DNA of 64,000 bases from Candidatus Pacearchaeota archaeon (GTDB lineage: Archaea > Nanoarchaeota > Nanoarchaeia > Pacearchaeales > GW2011-AR1), in contig JALOBN010000002.1 of the NCBI GenBank assembly GCA_023228245.1, positions 1-64,000 of the forward strand. Reading direction: 5' to 3'. Of the stretch, positions 5,422 through 13,893 are shown piece after piece (positions within the stretch are counted from its first letter, which is position 1; every line of letters begins with the position of its first letter). Both the position numbers and the translations under genes were made by a program. The notes beneath the pieces are model-generated. The model worked only from the letters and a program-made list of their open reading frames with translations, made no database searches and was not told the origin of the DNA.

Positions 5422-7488
5422 TTAATTTGTTCTTTGAATGTATCCCCTTTTTGGGCTGAAAACTTCACCAGAAGAACGTAGTTTTTCTATTGCTTCGTCG
5501 AGTTCAGAGTTTGTGATTTTTCCTTCAAGTTCTTTTTCAAGTTCTTCTGTTGGAATCATTTTTCCTATTCTATTTTCTAATTCAATTATTGTGTCTCTTA
5601 CTAAAAATATTTTTCCTCTTTGTGAATTAGATACTTTTCCTGAAATTCTGTCGATATCAAAAGTTTTTGATTCGTAATCGTATCCAACTTGCATCAAATA
5701 ATATTTCATAATATCAATTGCATTTATTGCGTCTTTTTTTAATACATATTTACTCAATCTAATTTTTGCAGATGCTTCTGCCATTCTAATCAAAGCTTGC
5801 AACTGTCTTGCTGAAATTGGAATTGGACGAAGTCCTGATTCGACAGCGACGGGTTTGTTTCTTAATTCAATGTAAAAACTTTTTATTTCTTTTACTGCTT
5901 CATCAGATAATTCCGGTTTTATTCTTTGCTTTGCGTATGCAACATATTTTCTAAAAAGTTCTCTTGGAATTAACATTCCTTCTCCTTGTTTCATATGTTC
6001 GTGAAGAACGTGGTCTGCAATTCTTTCATCTTTTTCTCTGTCTGGAATATCTCTTAATGTAAAAATAATATCAAATCTGTTAATCAGCGTAGGGGGTAAA
6101 TCAATTTGTTGTGCGATTGGTTGATTAGGATCAAATCTTCCGAACTTTGGATTTGCTGCTGCGAGAACAGAAGTTTCTGCTCTTAATGTTGCCTGAACAT
6201 TTGCTTTTGAAACTGTAATCGTCTGCTGTTCCATTGCTTCATGCATCGCACTTCTGTCGTTAGGATCCATTTTTTCTAATTCATCAATACAAACTAATCC
6301 TTTATTCGCGAGAACCATTGCTCCTGCTTCCAAACTCCAACCACGCAAATATTCATCACGCACAACTGTTGCAGTTAGTCCTGCACCTGATGCTGATTTA
6401 CCGACGACATATCTTCCTTTTGGAGAAATGTTCGCCATAAAACCTAATGTAACTGATTTTGCAACCCCTGGATCTCCAATTAATAAAATGTGAATATCTC
6501 CTCTGCTTTTTTGTCCGTCCTCGTGAACTTTTTGAACTCCGCTAAATAATTGTAAGACTAAAGATTTTTTTATTTCTTCGTAACCCCAAATACTTGGCGT
6601 TATACTTCTTGCTAAATTTTCGAAAATCATTGGGTCTTCTGCCATTTCTAAAATTTGTCTTTCATCTTCTTCACTGATGTCGAGTTCTTCAAAAGTTTCT
6701 TCCATAGGGATTACATTATTTGCTTCAACTGCAAGTTCAAATCTCGTCGACAAACCCCCTGTCTGCAATGGAATCGGAACTTCTTTTAAAACACCGATAA
6801 TTTTTATTCTGCTTCCAGGAGTTGTCTTCTCTTCCATTTTTGGTTCGACTAAATCTTCTTTTACGAAAATATTTATTCGCTTTGGTTGTTCTCCTCCTGA
6901 AAGAGATTCTGGTGCTTCTTCAACGACTAATCTTTGCGTGTCAACCATTTCTTTAGAAATTAATTTGAATCCGCCCCTTCTACCGCAAGAACATCTTGGT
7001 GGTTCTCTGAATTTTTTTTCTATCTGCAAAACTGACATCATTGTTCCACAACTTGGACATTCGAATTTCGCGTTAACAACCTGCGGACGAACATCTGATG
7101 CTTGTCTGATAATTCCTTCGATAACAATCATTTCATTCAAATGTTTTGAACGAATATTTCTTACTTTTATCTCTTGGCTTTTGGGGGTGTTGATTAAACG
7201 AACTCTTGCATTTTTTATCAAACCAGATTCTTCAAAACTTTGTTCGATAATTCTTAAGGTATCTTCGGGGTTAGCGAGAATTTCATCAGTTAATCGATTA
7301 GAGAATTCTGTTAATTTCATGAAGTCTAGGAAAACTACATTGTTCCCTTTTCTTATTGATTTTCCGAGTTCTTTCTTGTAGAAATCAAAGAATTTTTTTG
7401 CTTCAATAATTAAATCATCTGTTTTTGCTTTGTCTTCTTTTCCCTTTTCTGGAGTGTAAGGAGTTTCGAAACTTTCTTCTTCAACCAT
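5422..7488 (-). CDS. mcm: Replicative helicase MCM
   Basis: MCM is the hexameric 3'-5' helicase that unwinds DNA at the fork. The 688-aa protein has the N-terminal OB/zinc domain with C144, C147, C166 and C168 (FECPSCG then CSCG), the Walker A loop GDPGVAKS at 338-345, Walker B CIDE at 400-403, the sensor region LAAANPKFG and the arginine-finger motif RFD at 471-473. A winged helix ends the protein. Length and order are those of a standard archaeal MCM with no intein. It is followed by the 99-aa gene and the RPA-like gene, a replication cluster. Confidence 0.98.
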   Translation of the reverse strand: MVEEESFETPYTPEKGKEDKAKTDDLIIEAKKFFDFYKKELGKSIRKGNNVVFLDFMKLTEFSNRLTDEILANPEDTLRIIEQSFEESGLIKNARVRLINTPKSQEIKVRNIRSKHLNEMIVIEGIIRQASDVRPQVVNAKFECPSCGTMMSVLQIEKKFREPPRCSCGRRGGFKLISKEMVDTQRLVVEEAPESLSGGEQPKRINIFVKEDLVEPKMEEKTTPGSRIKIIGVLKEVPIPLQTGGLSTRFELAVEANNVIPMEETFEELDISEEDERQILEMAEDPMIFENLARSITPSIWGYEEIKKSLVLQLFSGVQKVHEDGQKSRGDIHILLIGDPGVAKSVTLGFMANISPKGRYVVGKSASGAGLTATVVRDEYLRGWSLEAGAMVLANKGLVCIDELEKMDPNDRSAMHEAMEQQTITVSKANVQATLRAETSVLAAANPKFGRFDPNQPIAQQIDLPPTLINRFDIIFTLRDIPDREKDERIADHVLHEHMKQGEGMLIPRELFRKYVAYAKQRIKPELSDEAVKEIKSFYIELRNKPVAVESGLRPIPISARQLQALIRMAEASAKIRLSKYVLKKDAINAIDIMKYYLMQVGYDYESKTFDIDRISGKVSNSQRGKIFLVRDTIIELENRIGKMIPTEELEKELEGKITNSELDEAIEKLRSSGEVFSPKRGYIQRTN

Positions 7489-7536
7489 TTAGAAAGAATG
7501 AATATTTCATTTAAATGAATTTCTATAAGAATATTG

Positions 7537-7767
7537 TTATTTCTTTAGATATACTTTCACGAATAACAATATTGAAGTGATGATTGTTGCAATTCCTGTT
7601 ACTACATAATAACCTCGAATATAATTAATCGTTCCAGAAGTTATCCAAGTAAATATATTGAACCCGAATATTCCCAGGGATAATCCTTGAATTCCAAGTA
7701 AAACTGTTAGCAATAAGACAATTCCGATTAATATTTTTTTGAATATTAATTTTTTTATATTTTGCAT
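7537..7767 (-). CDS. Small membrane protein with two helices, 76 aa
   Basis: Two hydrophobic segments (about 11-38 and 51-72) joined by a short polar loop, with lysine-rich ends; otherwise unrecognised. AGGAGGT (complement of 7771-7777) lies 4 nt upstream of the ATG and overlaps the stop of the secreted protein gene before it, so both are on one mRNA. It may be an accessory of the neighbouring secreted Cys-rich protein, for example in assembly or anchoring, but the sequence itself gives no activity. Confidence 0.7.
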   Translation of the reverse strand: MQNIKKLIFKKILIGIVLLLTVLLGIQGLSLGIFGFNIFTWITSGTINYIRGYYVVTGIATIITSILLFVKVYLKK

Positions 7768-7768
7768 T

Positions 7769-9124
7769 TTACCTCCTTTTAGTTTTATTTAAGTAAATCA
7801 TTGAAGCAACAAATAAGACAACAACAATTGTCATTTGTGCTAAAAATATTAAACTAATTTGTCCGAGAGCTAAACTTCCTGTAAATCCAAAGATAACCAT
7901 TCCTATATTCATTATTATTGCTCCTGCAAGGTTTCCAGATTCTTTTATCCCTACTCTGTAAGCCATTTCTTCACTCCAGGGTTGTGCAAATACATTAATT
8001 GCTTGAGTAAATGATTCTGATTCTTTCATTTTTTCTACAATAGGAGTTGCAAAATTAGTGTAACCTTCCATAACTTCAGGATAATTTTCTTTTAGATATT
8101 TTCCATATTCTTCGTCTGCTAAATAAATTTCATCACTCATTAATCCTTGTCTATATAATTCTGTACATATTACTGAACTTCCAGAACCTGAACCAGAACC
8201 AGAACCACTGCCTGAAGTATCTTCTCCAGTACCCGCATTATAACCATAACCAGTAGGGTCTCCGGTATAATCTTTACCATAATCCTCTGGACTTGGACCT
8301 GAACCAGACACACATTTACCGGAAGAACAATAAGAATTTGTACTACATGAACCACAATTTATTTCTCCACAACTACCTTGTATAGTACCACATACGCTAC
8401 TCCCACAACTTTTACTTTCTTTACAAACACATTTACGAGCGGCAACGTACCCCCCAAAGATAAATACTGTTTTACATTCATATCCTTTAGCACATGAACC
8501 ACAATTCAAAATATTTCCACAACCATCTGAGATATTGCTACACGTATAATACATATATTCACAGGTTTTTGGACAACATACTGTTCCACCACATCCATCA
8601 CTGACTGTTCCATATTCTTCTATTTCACCAGTTGTAACACTAAAACCATTTTCGGTTACTGTTTTTTTACAAGTTTTTGGAATACAGCAGAAATCCCCGT
8701 CATTAATTGCTTGCTGGAATGTTTTTACAGAAGATAATTTGAATCCGAATGTTTTTTTAGAAATTCCTATCTCGGTTGCCAAATGACTTGGGTTTGGAAT
8801 TTTTGTTGAACTATAAGTTGTTTTTACAGAACTTGCGGGGCAGAGTTTTCCTGAAGAATTAAGTGCCTGAATTAATGTCATTTCACCATCTTTTACAGAA
8901 ACCCAAATTTGTGTTGCTGTATGTCCTACACTAGATGGAGTTATATCTTTATATGAATAACCGGCCATTTGGTTTTTGAAATAATTATTGTCGACTAAAT
9001 ATTGGAGTGTTTTTGTAGTACCGTTTACAGAAATTTGAACTTCACTTGCTGAATGAGGTACCGCGTTGATAAAAGAAAGACTAACTAAAAATATTAATGT
9101 TAAAATCAACCCCCCCCTTTTCAT
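7769..9124 (-). CDS. Secreted Cys-rich surface protein with C-terminal membrane segments
   Basis: This 451-aa protein begins with a signal peptide (MKRGGLILTLIFLVSLSFINA). Three imperfect repeats follow at about residues 23-165, each built on H-x-A-x-[EQ]-[IV] and ending in TLQ or QQAI (HSASEVQISV; HTATQIWVSV; HLATEIGISK). A cysteine-rich region (about 148-275) holds some 30 cysteines in patterns such as DGCGGTVCC and SCGEINCGSC. A (GS)6-like linker and two hydrophobic segments near the C-terminus (about 390-447) follow. The layout suggests an exported, disulfide-stabilised adhesin or pilus-like protein that stays membrane anchored. I know no exact family; the H-x-A repeats resemble those of some tail-fibre and pilin-like proteins. 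Confidence 0.7.
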   Translation of the reverse strand: MKRGGLILTLIFLVSLSFINAVPHSASEVQISVNGTTKTLQYLVDNNYFKNQMAGYSYKDITPSSVGHTATQIWVSVKDGEMTLIQALNSSGKLCPASSVKTTYSSTKIPNPSHLATEIGISKKTFGFKLSSVKTFQQAINDGDFCCIPKTCKKTVTENGFSVTTGEIEEYGTVSDGCGGTVCCPKTCEYMYYTCSNISDGCGNILNCGSCAKGYECKTVFIFGGYVAARKCVCKESKSCGSSVCGTIQGSCGEINCGSCSTNSYCSSGKCVSGSGPSPEDYGKDYTGDPTGYGYNAGTGEDTSGSGSGSGSGSGSSVICTELYRQGLMSDEIYLADEEYGKYLKENYPEVMEGYTNFATPIVEKMKESESFTQAINVFAQPWSEEMAYRVGIKESGNLAGAIIMNIGMVIFGFTGSLALGQISLIFLAQMTIVVVLFVASMIYLNKTKRR

Positions 9125-9164
9125 ATAATTATATAGAAAAATAGTTTTTAAATATTTTGTAAAA

Positions 9165-9719
9165 TTATTTGTAATTCTTCAAAGCTTCTTTAACGTTTTT
9201 TAATAATTGGACCATACTTGCTTCGAGCTGTTCTTTATTTTTTGTTCCTGTGCAAACGAGTTTTCCGTTGCTGAATAAAAGAAATGTTGCGTTCGGTTCG
9301 ATTAATTTGTAAACTAATCCTGGGAATTGTTCTGGTTCGTATTCTGTATTTTCCATTTCAAGTGCGAGGAAATTTAAATTTAATTTCAAATTTATTGTTC
9401 CTGATGCAACGATGTTTTGAACTGTGATTTTTGGTTTTGTTGTTATCTTAACATTTATTTTTCTTAATTGTTTTATTACTGCGTCGATAACTTGTCTTAC
9501 TTGAACTGTTGATTTTGTTCCTGTGCAAACGAGATTTCCCGACGAGAAAACTAAAACGGCAGATTTTGGTTCTTTGATTCTTAAAACTAAACCTGGGAAA
9601 GTTTCTGGATTATATTCTGTATTTGGTTGTGTTCTTGCTAATTTTGTTAATGGAACAGGTTTTCCTAAAGAAGCAGTTGCGACGATATTTTGAATTTTAT
9701 AATTGCTGTCTGATGTCAT
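9165..9719 (-). CDS. tbp: TATA-box-binding protein
   Basis: TBP binds the TATA box and nucleates the archaeal preinitiation complex with TFB. The 184-aa protein is two direct repeats of the saddle fold: IQNIVATASLGKPVPLTKLA to SSGNLVCTGTKS in the first half, and VQNIVASGTINLKLNLNFLA to SNGKLVCTGTKN in the second. Both carry the conserved YxPExFPGLV(L/Y) segment. The length is that of a minimal core TBP without tail. It is a single gene with its own upstream space between ligase and the Cys-rich surface protein. Confidence 0.98.
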   Translation of the reverse strand: MTSDSNYKIQNIVATASLGKPVPLTKLARTQPNTEYNPETFPGLVLRIKEPKSAVLVFSSGNLVCTGTKSTVQVRQVIDAVIKQLRKINVKITTKPKITVQNIVASGTINLKLNLNFLALEMENTEYEPEQFPGLVYKLIEPNATFLLFSNGKLVCTGTKNKEQLEASMVQLLKNVKEALKNYK

Positions 9720-9779
9720 TTTATCTATATCTAAGAAAAATTTCCTTTATAAAGGTTTTTTATTGTAGAAAATAATTTT

Positions 9780-11495
9780 TTATCCGTAATGCCAATTTCT
9801 TTTTTGTTTTTCAAAATCTTTTTCTATTTCTTTCAGCGAAGTTATTTCTGATAAAGGTTTGTCGGGACGAAGATTCATAAATCGCGGAAATCTTAATGCG
9901 AAACCTGAAGAATACGTCGGTGATTTTTGAATTTCTTGGTATGTAACAGAGACAATTATTTTTGGTTTTATTTTTACAATTTTCCCTTCTTCTTTAATAA
10001 TTAACGACTTGACTTTCTCTGTTAATTCTTCAAAAGAAATTCCTTCTTGAGTTTCTGCTGTGCTTTTTTCTTTGAAACCTGTTCCAACTTTTCCAATTTC
10101 TAAATATTTTTCTCCGTCTCTGCATGAAAGAATAAAACTTGAAATCCAACCAGAACGTTTTCCTGTTCCGTATTCTCCACCCGTGATTACTAAATCAAAA
10201 TCTTTTTCTTCTGGTTTCATTTTTACCATATTGCCGACTCTTCGTCCTGGACTGTAATCAGCGTCGAGGTTTTTCATCATTACACCTTCTTGATTATCTT
10301 TCAATGCTTTTTTGTAAAATTCTTTTGCTTTTTCTTCGTCGTCAGTTATAATTTGTTTTGAATGAATTATTTTATACGGATGTTCATGAATTATTTTTCT
10401 AACGAGTTCTGTTCTTTTTTTGAAAGGTTCGTTGAGCATCGATTTTCCTTCATAAAATAAAACGTCGAATACATTTACTTCGACAGGAAGTTCGTTTTGA
10501 ATTTTTTCAATATCATATTTTCTTTTTATTCTCTGGCTTATGCTTTGGAACGGTTTGTATTCTTTTGTTTTTTTGTCGAAACCGACTGCTTCTGAATCTA
10601 AAATAAATGAATCTCCGTCTACGAATTTTTTAATATAGTCTGCGACTTCTGGAAATTGTTTTGTAACATTTTCTAATGTTCTTGTGAACAGCAAAACTTT
10701 TTCTCCTTTTTTATGAATTATTAATCTAAATCCGTCGTATTTGTATTCGACTGCACATGGTTTGCCTACGGCAGCGAACCCATCTTTTATTGTTTTTACT
10801 TTTTCTGCTAGCATTGCTTTTATTGGCTTGCCTACTTCAATTTTTATTTTTCCTAATTCTTTTTCTTTTCCTGTCTTCGCCATTTCAAAAACTTCGGCTA
10901 AATCATTTGCTTTGTTAATTGCGTCCTGAACTTTTAATGCAGATTCTTTATCTCCTTTGAAAAATGCACTCGTCATTGCTTCACGAACAGTACTTTCCTG
11001 AATCCCAATTCTTAAATCTCCAATTAAAGTTCTGACAAGATAAAGTGCTTCAATTGGCGACGCTGAAGTTAGTAATTCTGTAATTAAAGAAATTTTTTTA
11101 TCGACTGTTCCTTTGCCTTCAAGTGCTGGAAGTTTTCTTAAATTTTCCAAAACTTTTTCAGTTGTTAAAATATGACTTTGCAAAGTTGATTGTTTTTTTC
11201 CTTGTGTTAATTTTTCTGCAACTTTTCCTAAATCGCCGATTGTTTTCCATTCTTTTACGACTTTTTCTTTTTCATTTCCTGTTGCTTTTGAAATTGCTTT
11301 TATTGCAAGCTGACTTGAGATTCCGATTTTTCTCTCGTCGTATTCTGGATAAATGTCTCCTAGCAATAAATACAAAATGTCCTTGTCTGCTTCAGAAATA
11401 TCTTTCATAAAATCTGCGAGAATTTCTGTTTTTTCAAGCCGTTTTGTCGTCGATGAAAGAGATTCATATAATTCTGCAAGTTTTTTATATCTCAT
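9780..11495 (-). CDS. lig: ATP-dependent DNA ligase
   Basis: This enzyme seals nicks, joining Okazaki fragments and finishing repair. The 571-aa protein has the archaeal three-domain layout: N-terminal DNA-binding domain (1-230), adenylation domain with motif I EYKYDGFR (Lys252 becomes adenylated), motif III LFTRTLENVT, motif IV ILDSEAVGFD, motif V EGVMMK, and a C-terminal OB domain with MVKMKPEEKDFDLVITG. All are intact and the length is normal. The upstream 160 nt hold dispersed repeat copy B and two further hairpins, so the promoter region has been remodelled by insertion. Confidence 0.97.
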   Translation of the reverse strand: MRYKKLAELYESLSSTTKRLEKTEILADFMKDISEADKDILYLLLGDIYPEYDERKIGISSQLAIKAISKATGNEKEKVVKEWKTIGDLGKVAEKLTQGKKQSTLQSHILTTEKVLENLRKLPALEGKGTVDKKISLITELLTSASPIEALYLVRTLIGDLRIGIQESTVREAMTSAFFKGDKESALKVQDAINKANDLAEVFEMAKTGKEKELGKIKIEVGKPIKAMLAEKVKTIKDGFAAVGKPCAVEYKYDGFRLIIHKKGEKVLLFTRTLENVTKQFPEVADYIKKFVDGDSFILDSEAVGFDKKTKEYKPFQSISQRIKRKYDIEKIQNELPVEVNVFDVLFYEGKSMLNEPFKKRTELVRKIIHEHPYKIIHSKQIITDDEEKAKEFYKKALKDNQEGVMMKNLDADYSPGRRVGNMVKMKPEEKDFDLVITGGEYGTGKRSGWISSFILSCRDGEKYLEIGKVGTGFKEKSTAETQEGISFEELTEKVKSLIIKEEGKIVKIKPKIIVSVTYQEIQKSPTYSSGFALRFPRFMNLRPDKPLSEITSLKEIEKDFEKQKRNWHYG

Positions 11496-11514
11496 TGGAG
11501 ACTCAACTCGAGCC

Positions 11515-11552
11515 CTCGCTCATTGCATTTAACATTTTTAGCATTCGCGAAA
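11515..11552 (-). repeat. Dispersed repeat, copy B (upstream of ligase)
   Basis: CTCGCTCATTGC, a 14-nt spacer and GCATTCGCGAAA, the same core as the copies near aIF2 beta and in/next to pheS. It lies 20 nt upstream of the ligase ATG. Further right are the hairpins GGATTT/AAATCC (about 11574-11591) and CAACTT/AAGTTG, so 11496-11620 is a structured block rather than a simple promoter. Confidence 0.7.
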
Positions 11553-11658
11553 ACTCTTGCCAGCGGATTTTTTCACAAATCCTGCAACCCAACTTCAGGA
11601 AAAAGTTGAATTCGGAATCTCTTTTATTTTCCATAATAAAAATTAGAGAAATAACTTT

Positions 11659-11982
11659 TTAATGTTTTGGATTTTTCAAGAAATAAAATAATGCTCCGAT
11701 GAAAATTGGTGGCAGAGAAATCATAGATAAAGTCGATAAATCTTGATAAGTTCTGTAATAAAATATTGTTACAATTCCGAATACTTCAAATAAAATTCCT
11801 GCAAGTTTTTGTTTTTTCCATGTGAAAATTAAAATTGCCAAGAGAATAAATGAAGGGATTAAATGCATAAAAAATCCTAATCCGAATTCTGTGTCAAGTG
11901 CGAACAAACTTAAGAATAAAATGTAAGCTATGATTAATATTCTTGGAACCCAAATGATTTGTTTTTTTATTTTATTTTTCAT
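11659..11982 (-). CDS. Small integral membrane protein, 107 aa
   Basis: Four hydrophobic segments cover most of the length (about 12-30, 34-53, 57-75 and 80-100), separated by short polar loops. No catalytic motif is visible. Its start overlaps the flavodoxin stop by 11 nt, so it is the last gene of the superoxide reductase/flavodoxin operon. Its place suggests a redox or stress link, but the sequence does not show one. Confidence 0.7.
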   Translation of the reverse strand: MKNKIKKQIIWVPRILIIAYILFLSLFALDTEFGLGFFMHLIPSFILLAILIFTWKKQKLAGILFEVFGIVTIFYYRTYQDLSTLSMISLPPIFIGALFYFLKNPKH

Positions 11983-12448
11983 CTTTTATTTTATCGCAAA
12001 AGTTTTTTACTTTTTTTATTTCCCAGATTTTTATTTTTTTATTCTTGAAATCTTTGTTTTCCATTTCAAGGACTGCTACTGGTTTCTTAGAAAGTAATTC
12101 CATTTTATTAAATGTTTCTGTTCCGTCAAGTCCACTTGCGGTTGTGAAGAATGCAATTTTTTTGAATTTATGTTTTGTTAAATAAGTTCTTATTGCGGGA
12201 GTTATTGTTGATGCCCACGTAGGTGTTCCGACAATTACTAAATCATAATCTTTAGGGATTTTTTTATGTTCTATTTCTGTGAAGTTTTCTTTCATTGCGT
12301 CTCTTCCTGCAGAAAGCCATCCGAAAATTCCTTTTCTACTTTTCTTGTCGATTACTTTATCTAAATCTGCTTCTAATGTTTGTGCAATTTCTTTTGCAAC
12401 ATCTTCTGTTTTTCCGCTTCTGGAATAATAAGCTACAAGTATTTTCAT
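11972..12448 (-). CDS. Flavodoxin-like protein
   Basis: A 158-aa flavodoxin-fold protein that should bind FMN and carry electrons. The phosphate-binding loop is in KILVAYYSRSGKTEDVAKEI; the isoalloxazine loops are VGTPTWASTITPAIRTYL and FFTTASGLDGTETF. I start at the ATG at 12448, which overlaps the desulfoferrodoxin stop as ATGA; the longer frame opens with TTG. Overlap with the superoxide reductase gene makes it a candidate electron donor for that enzyme, although rubredoxin is the usual donor in other anaerobes. Confidence 0.88.
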   Translation of the reverse strand: MKILVAYYSRSGKTEDVAKEIAQTLEADLDKVIDKKSRKGIFGWLSAGRDAMKENFTEIEHKKIPKDYDLVIVGTPTWASTITPAIRTYLTKHKFKKIAFFTTASGLDGTETFNKMELLSKKPVAVLEMENKDFKNKKIKIWEIKKVKNFCDKIKDEK

Positions 12449-12822
12449 GTGCTTTTCCAAAGTCCGTGAATATTACAATATTCTCTCGCTTTTACTTTTT
12501 TATTTTTTACAGGAAAATTAGCTTCTGGTTTGTCGTCGGGAGTCAGAAATTTTTTTGATTCTCCGTTTTCTGTTGAGATTTCAATCCACTCAATGTGATG
12601 TTCTTTTGTCATCGGGTGCTCGATAGAACTTACTTTTACATTCACACCGTCTTGATTATTTTTTATTACGGGAATATGTTTTTCATTTCCTTCTTCTTTA
12701 ATTTTTTCTTTCATTAATTTCATCGGCTGTCCGCAGCAAACTAATGTTCCGACCCCAGTATGCAAAACCTCGACGATGTTTCCGCAGATTTCACATTTGT
12801 AAATTTCTTTTTTGTTTGTCAT
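12445..12822 (-). CDS. dfx: Superoxide reductase (desulfoferrodoxin)
   Basis: This enzyme reduces superoxide to hydrogen peroxide without making oxygen, a hallmark of anaerobes. The 125-aa protein is the two-centre form: an N-terminal desulforedoxin domain with C10, C13, C29 and C30 binding centre I, and a catalytic domain with H49, H69, H75, C116 and H119 for the Fe(His)4Cys site. Residues E47 and K48 of the EKHIP loop are also present. The gene is coupled by ATGA overlaps to a membrane protein upstream and to flavodoxin downstream, so electron supply and detoxification are co-expressed. Confidence 0.95.
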   Translation of the reverse strand: MTNKKEIYKCEICGNIVEVLHTGVGTLVCCGQPMKLMKEKIKEEGNEKHIPVIKNNQDGVNVKVSSIEHPMTKEHHIEWIEISTENGESKKFLTPDDKPEANFPVKNKKVKAREYCNIHGLWKST

Positions 12823-13064
12823 TTTTTTGTTTTAAATTTTGCAATTACAGAAAATATAATTATTGATAAAATTAAAGTTATAAAAAAATTCACGATGGAA
12901 TTTTCTCCGTAGGGAAATTCAAAATATAAAACTCCCAGGATGTTTACTAAAATAAATAATAGGATTATAATATTTCCTTCCCACGACACAGGAACCCATC
13001 CGTAACCTAAATCTTTTGAAAATAATCCTTTTCTTTTTCTAAACCAAATTTTATTTTTTTTCAT
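12819..13064 (-). CDS. Small membrane protein heading the superoxide reductase operon, 81 aa
   Basis: A basic N-terminus (MKKNKIWFRKRKG) followed by GYGWVPVSWEG and two hydrophobic segments (about 31-49 and 57-75). Its stop overlaps the desulfoferrodoxin start as ATGA, so the two are translated together. The GWxPVSWEG motif recurs in small membrane proteins of other genomes as far as I remember, but I cannot name a function. Confidence 0.68.
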   Translation of the reverse strand: MKKNKIWFRKRKGLFSKDLGYGWVPVSWEGNIIILLFILVNILGVLYFEFPYGENSIVNFFITLILSIIIFSVIAKFKTKK

Positions 13065-13131
13065 TTCCTCTCTTTAATATATATTCACAGGTAATAATCT
13101 TTAAATAATTTCTGATTATTTCTGAGAAATA

Positions 13132-13390
13132 GATTTGCCTGCTGTTGTTGAATTAAAAAAATCAGAACCGAATTATTCTTCGAAATCTTATATTCCATTC
13201 GGGCATATACTTTCTTTATTCGTCGAAGAAATGGATATAAAGAATCCAAATTTGAAAAGAATGTTTTTATTATTCAATAATTAGATGAATGGTTCTGGAA
13301 ATTATTGCGGAATAATGAGATATTTTAATTTGTTAGAAAAAGAAGGAATGATTAAAGAAGATTTTATTCAAAAAGTTAGAAGCTATTTTA
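13132..13390 (+). pseudogene. Broken gene related to the MCM-linked 99-aa protein
   Basis: The plus frame starting at 13132 has no start codon and is cut by TAG at 13282-13284, then stays open to about 13390. The first part reads SKSYIPFGHILSLFVEEMDIKNPN, which lines up with SFGHVLSIITKELGIENPN of the gene at 5121-5420; the part after the stop (MNGSGNYCGIMRYFNLLEKEGMIKEDFIQKVRSYF) matches its second half only loosely. It fills the otherwise empty 13065-13395 interval. Loss of the start and an internal stop mark a decayed paralogue. A programmed stop is conceivable but not supported. Confidence 0.6.
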
Positions 13391-13395
13391 TTAAT

Positions 13396-13851
13396 TTATT
13401 CACTTATTCTATCCATTAAAATTTCACAATTTTCACAATAACTAATAGAACAATCTGCTAAAGGATAAAGTCCTTCTTTTTGTGCATTTACTTCTGCATT
13501 CAACTCTGAATATTTATAGGAAGTAGAAGCAATGTTCCCAATTTTTTTTGTTACTGTTGTTACAGGGGTTTCAGAAACAGCGTATCCATTTTCATCTCCT
13601 ACATAAATGTTACAAGTTAATTCAACATTTTTTGCTTCTGCATATCCAAAATTATAAACATCTGCACTGATAATATACTCGCTAGAATCATATGCATTTT
13701 CTCCCCAAGAATTTAATGTTCCAAGCATTAGTGCTTTTTCTTCAATCTCGGAAGAGGAAGAAACTGGTTTTGTAAAATATAAAACTGCAAGAGTAATAAC
13801 TGTAATTAGAAGAATTATAGAAATAATTTGATATATATTTTTATTCTTCAT
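13396..13851 (-). CDS. Membrane-anchored extracytoplasmic protein, 151 aa
   Basis: One N-terminal membrane helix (about 8-27) acts as signal anchor, followed by an outside domain rich in beta strands: ISADVYNFGYAEAKNVELTCNIYV resembles a CARDB/FxLD-type immunoglobulin-like fold as seen in many archaeal surface proteins. Four cysteines (in ELTC, ADC, YCENC) could form disulfides. The gene ends inside the 3' edge of the adjacent pseudogene. A structural or adhesive role at the cell surface is likely; no enzymatic motif is seen. Confidence 0.7.
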   Translation of the reverse strand: MKNKNIYQIISIILLITVITLAVLYFTKPVSSSSEIEEKALMLGTLNSWGENAYDSSEYIISADVYNFGYAEAKNVELTCNIYVGDENGYAVSETPVTTVTKKIGNIASTSYKYSELNAEVNAQKEGLYPLADCSISYCENCEILMDRISE

Positions 13852-13893
13852 AATTTATTCAAGGTTAAATTATTTATAAACTTTCTTAAATAA

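Noticed and set aside
8156..8220. GGTTCT-type tandem repeat as a non-coding repeat or CRISPR
   Set aside because: It is the Gly-Ser linker of the surface protein, in frame and without spacer structure. No CRISPR array was seen in the window.
13285..13419. Frame after the internal TAG as a separate small gene
   Set aside because: It continues the reading phase of the broken gene, shares its loose similarity to the MCM-linked protein, and overlaps the end of the opposite gene.
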